Assembly (NCBI RefSeq): GCF_030161115.1
Contig: NZ_BSPQ01000005.1
Coordinates: forward strand, 124,001-188,000
DNA: 64,000 nt
Source: Psychromonas marina
Lineage (GTDB): Bacteria > Pseudomonadota > Gammaproteobacteria > Enterobacterales > Psychromonadaceae
Direction: 5' to 3'
The notes beneath the pieces are model-generated. The model was given only the letters and a program-made list of their open reading frames with translations. It was not told the DNA's origin and made no database searches. The first letter of the stretch is position 1. Every line of letters starts with the position of its first letter. The position numbers were made by a program, and so were the translations under genes. This document shows, in pieces, positions 55,895-64,000 of the stretch.

Positions 55895-56425
55895 TTGTCG
55901 TTTTTTGAAGGTGAATTGGGCTCCTATTTTGCTCAGTTTGTTGGTCTATTAGCTTATGCTATTGGGTGCTAGGAACTCATAGATAGGCAAGGGCAGGGCT
56001 TTAGAAATAAGCTAACTCTGTTTAGTATTGTGATGATGGTACATTTTCTATTATTGGGGGCATTGACCTCTGCCAGTGTGGTCGCATTAGGTGCGCTACG
56101 TACCTTTATCTCGACCAAAACCAAATCGACACCAGTGATGTTGTTATTTGTGGCCGCTATTATTGGTGTAGGTTTAATGACTTTAACTAGCCAGGCCGAG
56201 TTGTTAACTATAATAGGAACTTCAGTCGCGACGATTGCACTGTTTAAGCTAGAGGGCATTGCTATGCGTGCCTGCATATTATTGAACTCATTGTGTTGGT
56301 TAATAAATAATTTTTACTTAGGCTCGATTGGCGGCACTGCTGTTGAGTTTACTTTTGTTATTATTAATTTATATAGCATCTACAAGCTCTATTCAGCGTC
56401 CCCTAAAAAGTCGACTGCAATTTAA
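55895..56425 (+). pseudogene. YgjV-family inner membrane protein interrupted by an in-frame TAG
   Basis: The frame from TTG 55895 (RBS AGGGGA, protein MSFFEGELGSYFAQFVGLLA) aligns with YgjV over its whole length, including FRNKLTLFSIVMMVHFLLLG, STKTKSTPVML and SIGGTAVEFTFVIIN. A TAG at 55970-55972 interrupts it after AYAIGC, 26 codons into the frame, where YgjV has IGITTF. The remainder (to 56425) is intact and could start at ATG 56030, but would lose the first membrane segment. Either a recent nonsense mutation or a sequencing error. Confidence 0.75.
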
Positions 56426-56473
56426 TGTGATTCATTACTAATCTTTTGCTCTGTTAAGCTCTTTCCCCCGCTC

Positions 56474-56502
56474 TTTTTTGGTGCGTATTACGCACCAAAA
56501 AA
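56474..56502. promoter_or_regulatory. 29-bp perfect palindrome upstream of the sigma-54 promoter
   Basis: Arms TTTTTTGGTGCGTA and TACGCACCAAAAAA around one T. Its centre is about 130 bp before the inferred transcription start, the usual place for an enhancer-binding protein of sigma-54 promoters. The half-site order does not match the NtrC consensus. It could also fold as a hairpin at the mRNA end of the YgjV gene. Confidence 0.55.
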
Positions 56503-56589
56503 GGCTAAATATCTTATTTCTACCTCTCTGTTTATTTTCACAAATCGATTAACCACTTGCTTTAAAGGGTTTTATAGATTTTTTCTCTG

Positions 56590-56606
56590 TTGGCACGTTC
56601 GTTGCA
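56590..56606 (+). promoter_or_regulatory. Sigma-54 (RpoN) promoter of the amino-acid ABC operon
   Basis: TTGGCACG-TTCG-TTGCA matches the -24/-12 consensus TGGCACG-N4-TTGC(A/T) at every position. Predicted start of transcription about 56617; the first ATG is 42 bp further. Confidence 0.85.
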
Positions 56607-56658
56607 ATAATTAATTTAGTTGTTCCAATTGTTTCGTTGTTTAATATGGAGATACAAG

Positions 56659-57450
56659 ATGAAATTTTTTAAAGTCCTATCTAGTTTACTTTTGTCAGCC
56701 TCGTTGCTGTTTTCTGTGCAATCTGTGCATGCTGATAAACTTTCACAAATCAAAGAGCGCTCAGTACTTAAAGTCGCTGTGCCGCAAGATTTTCCTCCTT
56801 TTGGTTCAGTGGGTCTCGACCTTAAACCACAAGGTTACGATATCGATATGGCAAAATACCTTGCTGAACAGTTAAATGTGAAGTTGGAACTGGTACCTGT
56901 GACTAGTGCTAACCGCATCCCTTATCTACAGACAGGTAAGGTGGATCTAGTGATTTCTAGCATGGGTAAAAATCCAACACGTGAAAAAGCGATCGATTTT
57001 AGTGACGCTTACGCTCCTTTCTTCTTGGGTGTATTTGGTACCGAAGATGAGCAAGTCAGTTCTGCAGCTGATCTAAGTGGTAAAACAATCGGGGTAACAC
57101 GTGGTTCAGTAGAAGATCTTGAGTTAAGTAAAGAAGCGCCTAAAGACACTATTATTAAGCGTTTTGAAGATAATAACAGTACGTTATCAGCCTTTTTATC
57201 GGGACAAGTATCGCTGATTGCAACGGGTAATCTAGTGGTTGCAGAGTTAGCGACGCGTTACCCAAATAAGGCGCCAAAAACTAAGTATATGATTGAAAAT
57301 TCACCTTGTTATGTTGGTGTGATGAAGAGACAGGAAGCATTATTAACTGAAGTGAATCGTCTCATTAAACTTGCGAAGAAAGAGGATGTATTAGAGAAAT
57401 TTTCTCAGAAGTGGTTAAAAGCACCATTCCCTGCAGACCTTGATTCATAA
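56659..57450 (+). CDS. Polar amino-acid ABC transporter, periplasmic substrate-binding protein
   Basis: A 263-residue SBP_bac_3 protein. Signal peptide MKFFKVLSSLLLSASLLFSV ending at VHA (cut after residue 25). Mature protein has LKVAVPQDFPPFG near 38, GYDIDMAKYLAEQLNVKLEL near 59 (family signature), TSANRIPYLQTGKVDLVIS near 81 and DFSDAYAPFF near 114. It would bind a polar amino acid or related nitrogen compound. GGAG lies 9 nt before ATG 56659. First gene of the sigma-54-driven operon with two permeases and an ATPase. Confidence 0.93.
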   Translation: MKFFKVLSSLLLSASLLFSVQSVHADKLSQIKERSVLKVAVPQDFPPFGSVGLDLKPQGYDIDMAKYLAEQLNVKLELVPVTSANRIPYLQTGKVDLVISSMGKNPTREKAIDFSDAYAPFFLGVFGTEDEQVSSAADLSGKTIGVTRGSVEDLELSKEAPKDTIIKRFEDNNSTLSAFLSGQVSLIATGNLVVAELATRYPNKAPKTKYMIENSPCYVGVMKRQEALLTEVNRLIKLAKKEDVLEKFSQKWLKAPFPADLDS

Positions 57451-57465
57451 GCGGAAGCAGACACG

Positions 57466-58134
57466 ATGAGTTATCAACTTGATTTCGCAAGTCTAGTTCC
57501 CTACCTGCCGGAGTTTGCGGCAGGTGTGTGGACAACGATTGAGCTTACTATTATATCTACGCTAGGTGGATTAGCACTTGGCACTTTTTGTGCTCAAGGT
57601 CGAATCAGTAATGAGGCGTGGTTACGAAGAACTTGCGCCTGTTATATTGAAGCAGTAAGAAATACCCCTTTTATTGTGCAACTATTTTTTATCTTTTTTG
57701 GTCTACCTGCATTGGGCCTGAAAATGACGGCTTGGCAGGCGGGCATGATCGCAATGATCATCAACCTCGGTGCTTATAGCGCAGAGATTATCCGAGCTGG
57801 TATTGAAGCTGCGCCTAAAGGGCAGTGGGAAGCAGGGAAAACATTAGGATTAACCCGTCGCCAAATTTTTATGCATATTATTCTTCCGCCAGCTTATCAA
57901 CGCGTTTATCCCGCACTGGTTAGCCAAAGTATTATCGTTATGCTTGGCTCTGCGGTGGTCTCGCAAATTTCCGTTGAGGAACTGACCTTTGCGGCTAACT
58001 TTGTGCAGTCACGTAGCTTCTTAAGTTTTGAGTCATATATGTTAGCAGCAGTTATTTATTTAGTGCTGGCTATCTTGATGCGTCAGGCTTTTGGTCTGTT
58101 AAAGTGCATTGCATTCAAAAACCCATCTCTGTAG
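57466..58134 (+). CDS. Amino-acid ABC transporter permease 1
   Basis: A 222-residue HisMQ-type permease with about five segments. TTIELTIISTLGGLALGTFC near residue 23, YIEAVRNTPFIVQLFFIFFG near 62 and the EAA loop EAAPKGQWEAGKTLGLTRRQ near 108-127 that docks the ATPase. It lies 15 bp after the binding-protein gene. Confidence 0.93.
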   Translation: MSYQLDFASLVPYLPEFAAGVWTTIELTIISTLGGLALGTFCAQGRISNEAWLRRTCACYIEAVRNTPFIVQLFFIFFGLPALGLKMTAWQAGMIAMIINLGAYSAEIIRAGIEAAPKGQWEAGKTLGLTRRQIFMHIILPPAYQRVYPALVSQSIIVMLGSAVVSQISVEELTFAANFVQSRSFLSFESYMLAAVIYLVLAILMRQAFGLLKCIAFKNPSL

Positions 58135-58146
58135 AAGGATTTAAAA

Positions 58147-58797
58147 ATGGTACAGTTTACCGATTGGGATATTCTAAAAAATCTGCTACTGGCAGCACGT
58201 TGGACTATCCTACTCTCTTTATTAGCGTTTGCTGGTGGCGGTCTATTTGGTCTGATATTGACCCTGTTACGCAGCATGCGTAATACCTTTATCACTCGTG
58301 TTATTCAGTGTTATGTTGAAGTTTTTCAAGGGGTTCCGCTATTAATGCAACTCTTTCTGACCTTTTTCGGCCTGTCATTATTAGGCATCGAAGTTGATGC
58401 TTGGACGGCTGCAATATTGTCATTAACTCTATTTAGTAGCGCATTTTTCCACGATATATGGCGTGGTTGTATTGAAGCCTTACCAAAGGGGCAGTGGGAA
58501 GCTTGTCGCACCTTAGGTTTCACTTACATGCAGACGATGCGTTATATCATCGTACCGCAAGCGATGCGCATGTCGATTGCACCGACGGTTGGTTTCTCGG
58601 TGCAAATTGTGAAAGGTACGGCATTAGCCTCGGTGATTGGATTTGTGGAGCTAACCAAAGCAGGCACCATGATCAATAATGCGGTTTTTGAACCCTTTAA
58701 AGTGTTTGCTTTAGTTGCTTTGTTGTATTTTGTTATCTGTTTTCCCCTATCTGTTTTAGCACGCTATCTGGAGAGTAAAAATCATGTCACTCGTTAG
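58147..58797 (+). CDS. Amino-acid ABC transporter permease 2
   Basis: A 216-residue HisMQ-type permease. ARWTILLSLLAFAGGGLFGL near residue 18, YVEVFQGVPLLMQLFLTFFG near 58 and the EAA loop EALPKGQWEACRTLGFTYMQ near 112. It forms a heterodimer with permease 1. Its end overlaps the ATPase gene by 14 bp. Confidence 0.93.
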   Translation: MVQFTDWDILKNLLLAARWTILLSLLAFAGGGLFGLILTLLRSMRNTFITRVIQCYVEVFQGVPLLMQLFLTFFGLSLLGIEVDAWTAAILSLTLFSSAFFHDIWRGCIEALPKGQWEACRTLGFTYMQTMRYIIVPQAMRMSIAPTVGFSVQIVKGTALASVIGFVELTKAGTMINNAVFEPFKVFALVALLYFVICFPLSVLARYLESKNHVTR

Positions 58798-59512
58798 TTT
58801 AGATGAAGTCCATAAATACTATGGCGAAAATCATGTTTTAAAAGGTGTTGATCTTAGAGTCAATGCTGGTGAAGTTGTATCAATTATTGGTCGTAGTGGT
58901 TCAGGTAAAAGTACGCTATTACGTTGTCTGAATGGGCTAGAAGAGTACCAACAAGGCGCGGTGATTGTCGATAATCAATCCGTTGAGAATGATGATTATA
59001 AGCTACGTTTACTGAGCCGCAGTGTGGGCATGGTATTTCAAAACTTTAATCTTTTCCCGCATATGACCGTGGGCGAAAACGTGATGTTAGCGACTAAGCT
59101 AGTATTGAAAAAATCGGTAACAGAAAGCCGTCAGTTAGCAGAAGAGTTATTAGCAAAAGTGGGTTTAGCGGATAAGTTTGATGCATATCCAGGTAACCTA
59201 TCGGGTGGTCAGCAACAGCGTGTTGCCATTGCTCGTTCATTAGCGATGTCACCTAAAGTATTGTTATGTGATGAAATTACCTCTGCACTGGATCCTGAAT
59301 TAGTGGGCGAAGTGCTAAAAGTTCTAGAGCAGCTAAAAGAGGAGGGCATGACCCTGATTCTTGTGACTCACGAAATGAATTTTGCACGTGATGTCGGTGA
59401 CCGAGTTGTATTTATGAATCAAGGTAAGGTGTGGGAAACAGGCCCGAGTGATGAGGTTTTTGCTAACCCACAAACTGACGAGCTGAAAAGCTTCCTAGCC
59501 GCAGTAAGGTAA
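58784..59512 (+). CDS. Amino-acid ABC transporter ATP-binding protein
   Basis: A 242-residue GlnQ/HisP-type ATPase. Walker A IIGRSGSGKSTLLRCLN near residue 35, Q-loop MVFQNFNLFPHMTV near 83, signature NLSGGQQQRVAIARSL near 137, Walker B VLLCDEITSALDPE near 160 and VTHEMNFARDV near 195. It completes the four-component importer. Confidence 0.95.
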   Translation: MSLVSLDEVHKYYGENHVLKGVDLRVNAGEVVSIIGRSGSGKSTLLRCLNGLEEYQQGAVIVDNQSVENDDYKLRLLSRSVGMVFQNFNLFPHMTVGENVMLATKLVLKKSVTESRQLAEELLAKVGLADKFDAYPGNLSGGQQQRVAIARSLAMSPKVLLCDEITSALDPELVGEVLKVLEQLKEEGMTLILVTHEMNFARDVGDRVVFMNQGKVWETGPSDEVFANPQTDELKSFLAAVR

Positions 59513-59541
59513 ACATAAAGGCCATTATTAAGGAATAGAAG

Positions 59542-60357
59542 ATGACCAACAATTGTAATCCATTGATTGAACGTATAACTCATCACTATGCAGAGTTGAC
59601 TGAAGGCAGTCGGCGCCTTGCTGATTACCTGCAGCTCAATCCAGAAAAGATTCTGATCCTTTCAACTAATGAGATTGCCGAAGCCTGCTCGGTTTCTAAA
59701 ACCAGTGTTAGTCGTTTTATTCGTAAGCTAGGTTATGAGGACTATGCCGCACTACGTAATGAGTTGTTGGAGCTACGCGACAGTGGCGAGCCTATTCAAA
59801 CCGGTGTCGTTACGGGGGATTTTCAGCAAGATATCGCTGCCTTACAGCAATTACAGGAACAGCTAAGTAATGCCAACCTAGATCCATTAATCATTGCTAT
59901 GGCTAACGCGCCGCGCATTAAAATTATTGGTTATCGTAATAGTTATCCACTGGCAATTCATTTTCGTCAACAGTTGATGCAGTGTCGTGGTGCTGTGGAA
60001 CTATTGCCTCTGCCCGGACAAACCATCGGTGAAGACCTCGCGGCGATTGAGCCAGATGACTTTGTGATTGTAATTGGCATTCGTCGTCGAGTCAGTCACT
60101 TCCCGCAAATTATTGAGCAGCTTAAAGGGCAGCAGTGTCTATTGATCACGGATCAGTCGGGACAGAAATATGCACAGCATGTTACTCATCTTTTGGTTTC
60201 TCATATGAATAATCAAACACCACTCGATAGTTATGCCGTGCCAATGAGTTTGATTGCACATTTGGTAAATAGCACCTATCGATTGTTAAAAGAAAAAGCC
60301 ACACAAAACAGCAGTAAAATCAGCAGGAATTACACAAAACTTAACGAGTTAGAGTAG
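59542..60357 (+). CDS. MurR/RpiR-family transcriptional regulator
   Basis: A 271-residue regulator. N-terminal RpiR HTH (residues about 1-77: HYAELTEGSRRLADYLQLNP, STNEIAEACSVSKTSVSRFI), then a SIS domain (about 110-240: ANAPRIKIIGYRNSYPLAI, PDDFVIVIGIRRRVSHFPQI). SIS regulators usually bind phosphosugars, but in gene clusters with HpxW-like and amidase genes they are taken to sense a ureide or amide metabolite. It lies 29 bp after the ATPase gene and 37 bp before the second SBF gene, so it is inside the operon. The likely target is this same operon. Confidence 0.9.
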   Translation: MTNNCNPLIERITHHYAELTEGSRRLADYLQLNPEKILILSTNEIAEACSVSKTSVSRFIRKLGYEDYAALRNELLELRDSGEPIQTGVVTGDFQQDIAALQQLQEQLSNANLDPLIIAMANAPRIKIIGYRNSYPLAIHFRQQLMQCRGAVELLPLPGQTIGEDLAAIEPDDFVIVIGIRRRVSHFPQIIEQLKGQQCLLITDQSGQKYAQHVTHLLVSHMNNQTPLDSYAVPMSLIAHLVNSTYRLLKEKATQNSSKISRNYTKLNELE

Positions 60358-60394
60358 TTATCACCATTATTAAATAGAGGTAGGCGATTAAACG

Positions 60395-61396
60395 ATGAAT
60401 ATTATCAGTAAGCTTAAAAAAGAGTGGTTTTTAGTGGGTATGGTGGTCGCCATTGCTTTGGCGATGATCAGTGCCGATGTCGGCCGCAGCGGTGGTTTGA
60501 TCCATCTCGATAAACTAACTGGTATTGGTGTTGCGATTGTTTTTTTCTTACATGGCTTAGGTTTATCGCCTGCTGCGATTAAAGCGGGCATTACTAACTG
60601 GCGTCTACATATTTATATACAGCTTGCGACGTTCCTTGCTTACCCACTGCTTTGGGTTCTATTTGGGGATCTCTTTTTAGCTTACATGCCTGCCGCGTTA
60701 GCCTTTGGTTTTTGTTATCTATTTGTTTTACCAAGCACCATCTCCTCTTCGGTTGCGATGACCAGTGTTGGTAAAGGCAATGTGCCGGGGGCTATTTTTA
60801 ACGCCTCGCTATCGAGCATTCTTGGTATTGTTATCACACCACTGTTAATTCAACTGTTTATGGGTTTTGAAGGGGTGCAGTTGGATCTGATGGCGTCGGT
60901 GATCTCGATTGCTAAATTACTCTTACTGCCGATGATTCTAGGTCAGTTGGCACGTCCTCTGTTATTAAGTTTTGCTGAAAAACATAAAGCGGTGGTTAAT
61001 AAAGTCGATAAATATGTCATTTTGTTAATCGTTTACAACGCTTTCTGTGACTCGGTTGCTAATCGTATTTGGCAGTCATTTTCGATTGAGATGTTAGTCA
61101 CTGCGATCGTGATCTGTACGCTGGTACTGTTATTTATGGTGCATCTGTTTCAATGGGGGGCGCGTCGTAGCAAATTTGAATTAGCCGATGAGGTCGCTGC
61201 GGTATTTTGTGGCACTAAAAAAACATTAGCGGCGGGTATTCCGATGGCAACGGTGATCTTTGGTAGCGATCCAAACTTAGGCATGATTTTACTACCGATC
61301 ATGCTTTATCACCCTATTCAGATATTTTATTGCGCGATATTAGCCAGTCGTTATGCAGCGCAAAGTGAACAGACACAGACCGTATCAGCTAGTTAA
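60395..61396 (+). CDS. SBF-like (bile acid:sodium symporter family) transporter, copy 2
   Basis: A 333-residue close paralogue of the protein at 54848. It begins MNIISKLKKEWFLVGMVVAI and shares all conserved segments (VLPSTISSSVAMTSVGKGNV, AVFCGTKKTLAAGIPMATVI). Most differences are conservative; the nucleotide sequences differ chiefly at third codon positions. Its tail (EQTQTVSAS) is longer by four residues. Position inside the amidase operon suggests it carries the substrate or a product of amide breakdown. Confidence 0.88.
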   Translation: MNIISKLKKEWFLVGMVVAIALAMISADVGRSGGLIHLDKLTGIGVAIVFFLHGLGLSPAAIKAGITNWRLHIYIQLATFLAYPLLWVLFGDLFLAYMPAALAFGFCYLFVLPSTISSSVAMTSVGKGNVPGAIFNASLSSILGIVITPLLIQLFMGFEGVQLDLMASVISIAKLLLLPMILGQLARPLLLSFAEKHKAVVNKVDKYVILLIVYNAFCDSVANRIWQSFSIEMLVTAIVICTLVLLFMVHLFQWGARRSKFELADEVAAVFCGTKKTLAAGIPMATVIFGSDPNLGMILLPIMLYHPIQIFYCAILASRYAAQSEQTQTVSAS

Positions 61397-61415
61397 TTTC
61401 CAAGGAGGTGTAACC

Positions 61416-62612
61416 GTGCAGGAAGTAACCGTTAAAGATGCAAGCGTTTATTGCGCTCAAGGACCTGAGCATTTAGGCGCGACAGCAGTCGGAGAGTTGT
61501 CTGGGAAAAGCTTTGTTTTTAAAGATCTCTTTGATGTTAAGGGCTATGTGACCGGTGCTGGCAATCCAGCATGGCTGAGTAGTCATGATAAAGCGATACA
61601 CAGTTCGTCATTGATTAATACGTTGTTAGCTCATGGGGCAAACTGTGTTGGCCGAGTACAAACCGATGAGTTGGCCTACAGCTTAAATGGTCAGAATATC
61701 CATTATGGCACACCGGTAAATCCGCAAGCGCCAGACTGTTTACCAGGTGGCTCTTCAAGTGGTAGTGCGGTGGCAGTCGCACGTGGCGATGCTGATTTTG
61801 CGATTGGCACCGATACCGGTGGTTCAGTGCGTGTACCTGCCAGTTATTGTGGCTTGTTTGGCTTGCGTCCAACCCTCGGTAAGTTAGACCTGCAGCACTG
61901 TTTTCAACTCTCAAAAAGCTTTGATACGGCGGGGGTTTTTAGCCGTGATTTGAAGTTAATGGGGGATCTGTTTTCAGTATTAACAGGCTCGCCAATCAAT
62001 CCCTGTGGTGCTAAAAAACTTTATATCGATAATAGCTTAGTGAAGCAACTTACAGGCGAACGAATAGCTGCGCTTGAGCAGTGCTGTAAAAGTGCAGATA
62101 TCACCCTACTAAGAAGCGATATTATCACTCACAGTGGTCACACTCTTGATTCTTTGAGTCTACTATTTCGTACTATCCAAGGCTTTGAGATTATTGAGTT
62201 GCATGATCAGTGGTTACAGCAACATGGTCATACACTTGATACTGCAATTATGGAACGTGTTATTTGGGCACGCACTATTAGCGAGTCGCAATACCAACAG
62301 GCGAAACAGCAACAACAGCGTTTTAAGTTATATCTAGACGCGGCATTTAAACAATTAGATGGTTTATGGATATTGCCAACAACCCCCTCTGGCGCTCCTA
62401 AGTTAACCCTTTCTGGCGAGCCTTTGGCTTTGTATCGTTCACAGTTAATGGGATTAACTAGTATCGCGGGGTTAAGTGGTTTTCCACAACTACACCTACC
62501 GATGCAAGGGTTAGCAGAGGGGCCTTGCGGTTTTTCTGTGATGGCAGCTGAAAATAGTGAAGCAGAGCTGATCGCGACGGGTCTGTGTTTATCTCAGGGA
62601 GAGAAAAAATAA
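61416..62612 (+). CDS. Amidase signature-family hydrolase (AtzE/HpxY-like)
   Basis: A 398-residue amide hydrolase. The Ser-cisSer-Lys triad is visible: Lys36 in FKDLFDVKG, the cis-Ser region GGSSSGSAVAVARGDADFAI near 111 and nucleophile Ser137 in TDTGGSVRVPASYCGLFGLR. GTG start at 61416 with a strong AAGGAGGTG 5 nt upstream. The stop overlaps the next ATG (TAATG). With the HpxW-like gene next door, oxalurate, biuret or another small amide is a reasonable substrate; short length (398 against 450-500) and substrate remain to be tested. Confidence 0.88.
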   Translation: MQEVTVKDASVYCAQGPEHLGATAVGELSGKSFVFKDLFDVKGYVTGAGNPAWLSSHDKAIHSSSLINTLLAHGANCVGRVQTDELAYSLNGQNIHYGTPVNPQAPDCLPGGSSSGSAVAVARGDADFAIGTDTGGSVRVPASYCGLFGLRPTLGKLDLQHCFQLSKSFDTAGVFSRDLKLMGDLFSVLTGSPINPCGAKKLYIDNSLVKQLTGERIAALEQCCKSADITLLRSDIITHSGHTLDSLSLLFRTIQGFEIIELHDQWLQQHGHTLDTAIMERVIWARTISESQYQQAKQQQQRFKLYLDAAFKQLDGLWILPTTPSGAPKLTLSGEPLALYRSQLMGLTSIAGLSGFPQLHLPMQGLAEGPCGFSVMAAENSEAELIATGLCLSQGEKK

Positions 62613-64000
62613 TGATATCTCAAGCAAAAACTCAATCTACACCTCAGAATCAGAGCGCATTTACAGCACCACATTACAAAGCGGCACAAGCAGGTCAAGC
62701 GATACTCGATGCAGGCGGCACTGCAAGTGAAGCGATGGTGGCTGCGGCGGCGATGATCGCAGTGCAATATCCACATATGAACAGTATCGGTGGTGATGGT
62801 TTCTGGCTTATCTGTAAACCCGATGAAAAACCGATCGCCATTGATGCCTGTGGGGCGGCGGGATTAAATATCGATGTTGATGGCTATCGCCAAAAAGGTA
62901 GTGAACTGCCTGAAAGTGGTGGTGAAGCGGCGATCACCATGGCAGGCACGATCTCTGGCTGGGATAAAGCATTGCAGCTAAATGGTGGTAAACACACATT
63001 AACAGAACTGCTGCAACCCGCTATCGATGCAGCGCAGCAGGGCATAGAGGTGACGCAAAGCTTAGTTGATGCGAGCGAAAAAACCTTTAACCGTTTAGCA
63101 TCATTAGCTCCTTTTGCTGCGACCTACCTTAACCAAGGCAAAGCGTTACAGCTTGGTGATGCTGTTGTTAATCAACCTTTAGCTGAGACCTTTGAGCATC
63201 TTGCAGAGCATGGTCTGGATGATTTTTATCGTGGTCAGCTTGCTTTGCAGATGTCGCAAGAATTAGCGCTTGCGGGAAGCCCGATCAGTATTGATGATTT
63301 TCATAACCATCAAGCAAAAGTGCTTGAGCCGTTAACGGTTGAAATATCTAAGGGTAATTTATACAACTTCGATGCACCTACGCAGGGGCTAGCTTCATTA
63401 TTGATTTTAGCTATCTATGATCAGCTCGCTGAGCAAGCAGAGTCGGAGTGTGACCATATTCATCTGCTGGTGGAAGCGACTAAGCAGGCGTTTATTATTC
63501 GTGATCAACAGATAACCGATGCCAACCATTTAACTGCACCCCTGCAGGAGTGGTTAAGTGAAGAGGTGATTAAAGATTGTGTTGCTAAAATATCACTTAA
63601 AAAATCACAGCCTTGGCCGCATGTCGCCAAACCGGGAGATACGGTGTGGATGGGCGCTTGTGATCAATATGGCACTATGGTCAGTTTTATTCAGAGCATC
63701 TACTGGGAGTTTGGTTCGGGTGTAGTATTGCCAAGTAGCGGTATTACTTGGAATATTCGCGCGAAAAGCTTCACCCTCGATGAAAATCACCACAATGTAT
63801 TAGCACCAGGTAAAAAACCGTTCCATACCCTTAACCCTGCATATGTCGAACTCAATGATGGTCGTCGTATGGTATACGGCACCATGGGTGGAGAGGGGCA
63901 ACCACAAACACAAGCGTGTCTGTTTAGTCGCTACCTTTATCAGAATATGAGCTTAACCGATGCGCTTGCTAAACCTCGTTGGTTATTAGGGCGTACGTGG
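62612..64000 (+). CDS. Gamma-glutamyltransferase-family Ntn-hydrolase, HpxW (oxamate amidohydrolase)-like (partial)
   Basis: The first 463 codons of a GGT-fold autoprocessing enzyme; the 3' end lies outside. The processing/nucleophile Thr is Thr344 in PGDTVWMGACDQYG; GGT proper has TTH here, whereas HpxW-type proteins have DTxWM followed by VSFIQSIYxEFGSGVVLP, which is matched (SFIQSIYWEFGSGVVLP). YGTMGGEGQPQTQACLFSRY is also typical. It has no signal peptide, unlike periplasmic GGT. In Klebsiella HpxW hydrolyses oxamate in uric acid breakdown. It starts within the amidase stop codon, so the two are translationally linked. Confidence 0.88.
   Translation, partial: MISQAKTQSTPQNQSAFTAPHYKAAQAGQAILDAGGTASEAMVAAAAMIAVQYPHMNSIGGDGFWLICKPDEKPIAIDACGAAGLNIDVDGYRQKGSELPESGGEAAITMAGTISGWDKALQLNGGKHTLTELLQPAIDAAQQGIEVTQSLVDASEKTFNRLASLAPFAATYLNQGKALQLGDAVVNQPLAETFEHLAEHGLDDFYRGQLALQMSQELALAGSPISIDDFHNHQAKVLEPLTVEISKGNLYNFDAPTQGLASLLILAIYDQLAEQAESECDHIHLLVEATKQAFIIRDQQITDANHLTAPLQEWLSEEVIKDCVAKISLKKSQPWPHVAKPGDTVWMGACDQYGTMVSFIQSIYWEFGSGVVLPSSGITWNIRAKSFTLDENHHNVLAPGKKPFHTLNPAYVELNDGRRMVYGTMGGEGQPQTQACLFSRYLYQNMSLTDALAKPRWLLGRTW

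Noticed and set aside
56474..56502. NtrC binding site
   Set aside because: The GGTGC and GCACC half-sites occur in the reverse order and spacing compared with the NtrC consensus (GCAC first, then GTGC).

Overview
The window reads as chromosomal DNA of a marine, probably cold-adapted gammaproteobacterium. AT-rich codon use, the conserved blocks murB-birA-tRNA(Thr/Tyr/Gly), gppA-rhlB-trxA-rho-ubiD-fre and tesA-ybbA-ybbP, and the compatible-solute and marine-polysaccharide genes suggest Psychromonas or a close relative; the genus is an inference. No rRNA, CRISPR array, intact transposase or prophage was seen. Both ends cut genes: leuA on the left and an HpxW-like Ntn-hydrolase on the right.

Layout. 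0-5 kb: leuA with a leucine-rich leader peptide and attenuator, msrB, a GNAT gene, murB-birA, then a promoter, three tRNAs and a terminator. 5-10.7 kb: an accessory segment where tufB would follow in E. coli; it holds a decayed HTH gene, a LacI-type regulator, a PTS EIICB and an EEP-family hydrolase, bracketed by two diverged ~80 bp direct repeats. 10.8-18.9 kb, all on the minus strand: gnd, zwf and a four-gene set that would make and recycle glucosylglycerate (GT81-type synthase, HAD phosphatase, GH13_18 phosphorylase, glycerate kinase). 19-25 kb: a CpdB-like lipoprotein behind a strongly folded leader, an AEC transporter, a PAS-GGDEF-EAL protein and a cupin. 25.6-29 kb: a GH9 cellulase lipoprotein and a separate CBM lipoprotein derived from its N-terminus. 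29-40 kb: MATE, tesA/ybbA/ybbP, ThrE-type exporter, a second CpdB-like lipoprotein and an EamA transporter. 39.6-54.7 kb: mostly housekeeping genes (short gppA, rhlB, trxA, rho, ubiD, fre, HDOD, acyltransferase, polA, Lrp-type regulator, pdxY, SDR). 54.8-64 kb: a nitrogen/amide-acquisition region with a textbook sigma-54 promoter before a polar amino-acid ABC transporter, an RpiR regulator, an amidase and an HpxW-like oxamate amidohydrolase, plus two near-identical SBF-type transporters either side of the ABC-RpiR block.

Functional links. In the solute cluster, NDP-glucose and 3-phosphoglycerate would be joined, dephosphorylated to glucosylglycerate, and later split by phosphate into glucose-1-P and glycerate, which the kinase returns to 3-phosphoglycerate. 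At the right end, sigma-54 control, uptake of a polar amino-acid-like compound and two amide hydrolases fit nitrogen scavenging, perhaps from ureide/purine breakdown. Two copies of a 161 bp MITE-like element (25.3 and 34.5 kb) show recent mobility. Nothing here is a clearly new defence or mobile system. The best candidates for new biology are the solute cycle with its palindromic upstream site, the sigma-54/palindrome promoter of the amide cluster, the folded leader at 19.3 kb, and the split cellulase/CBM pair.
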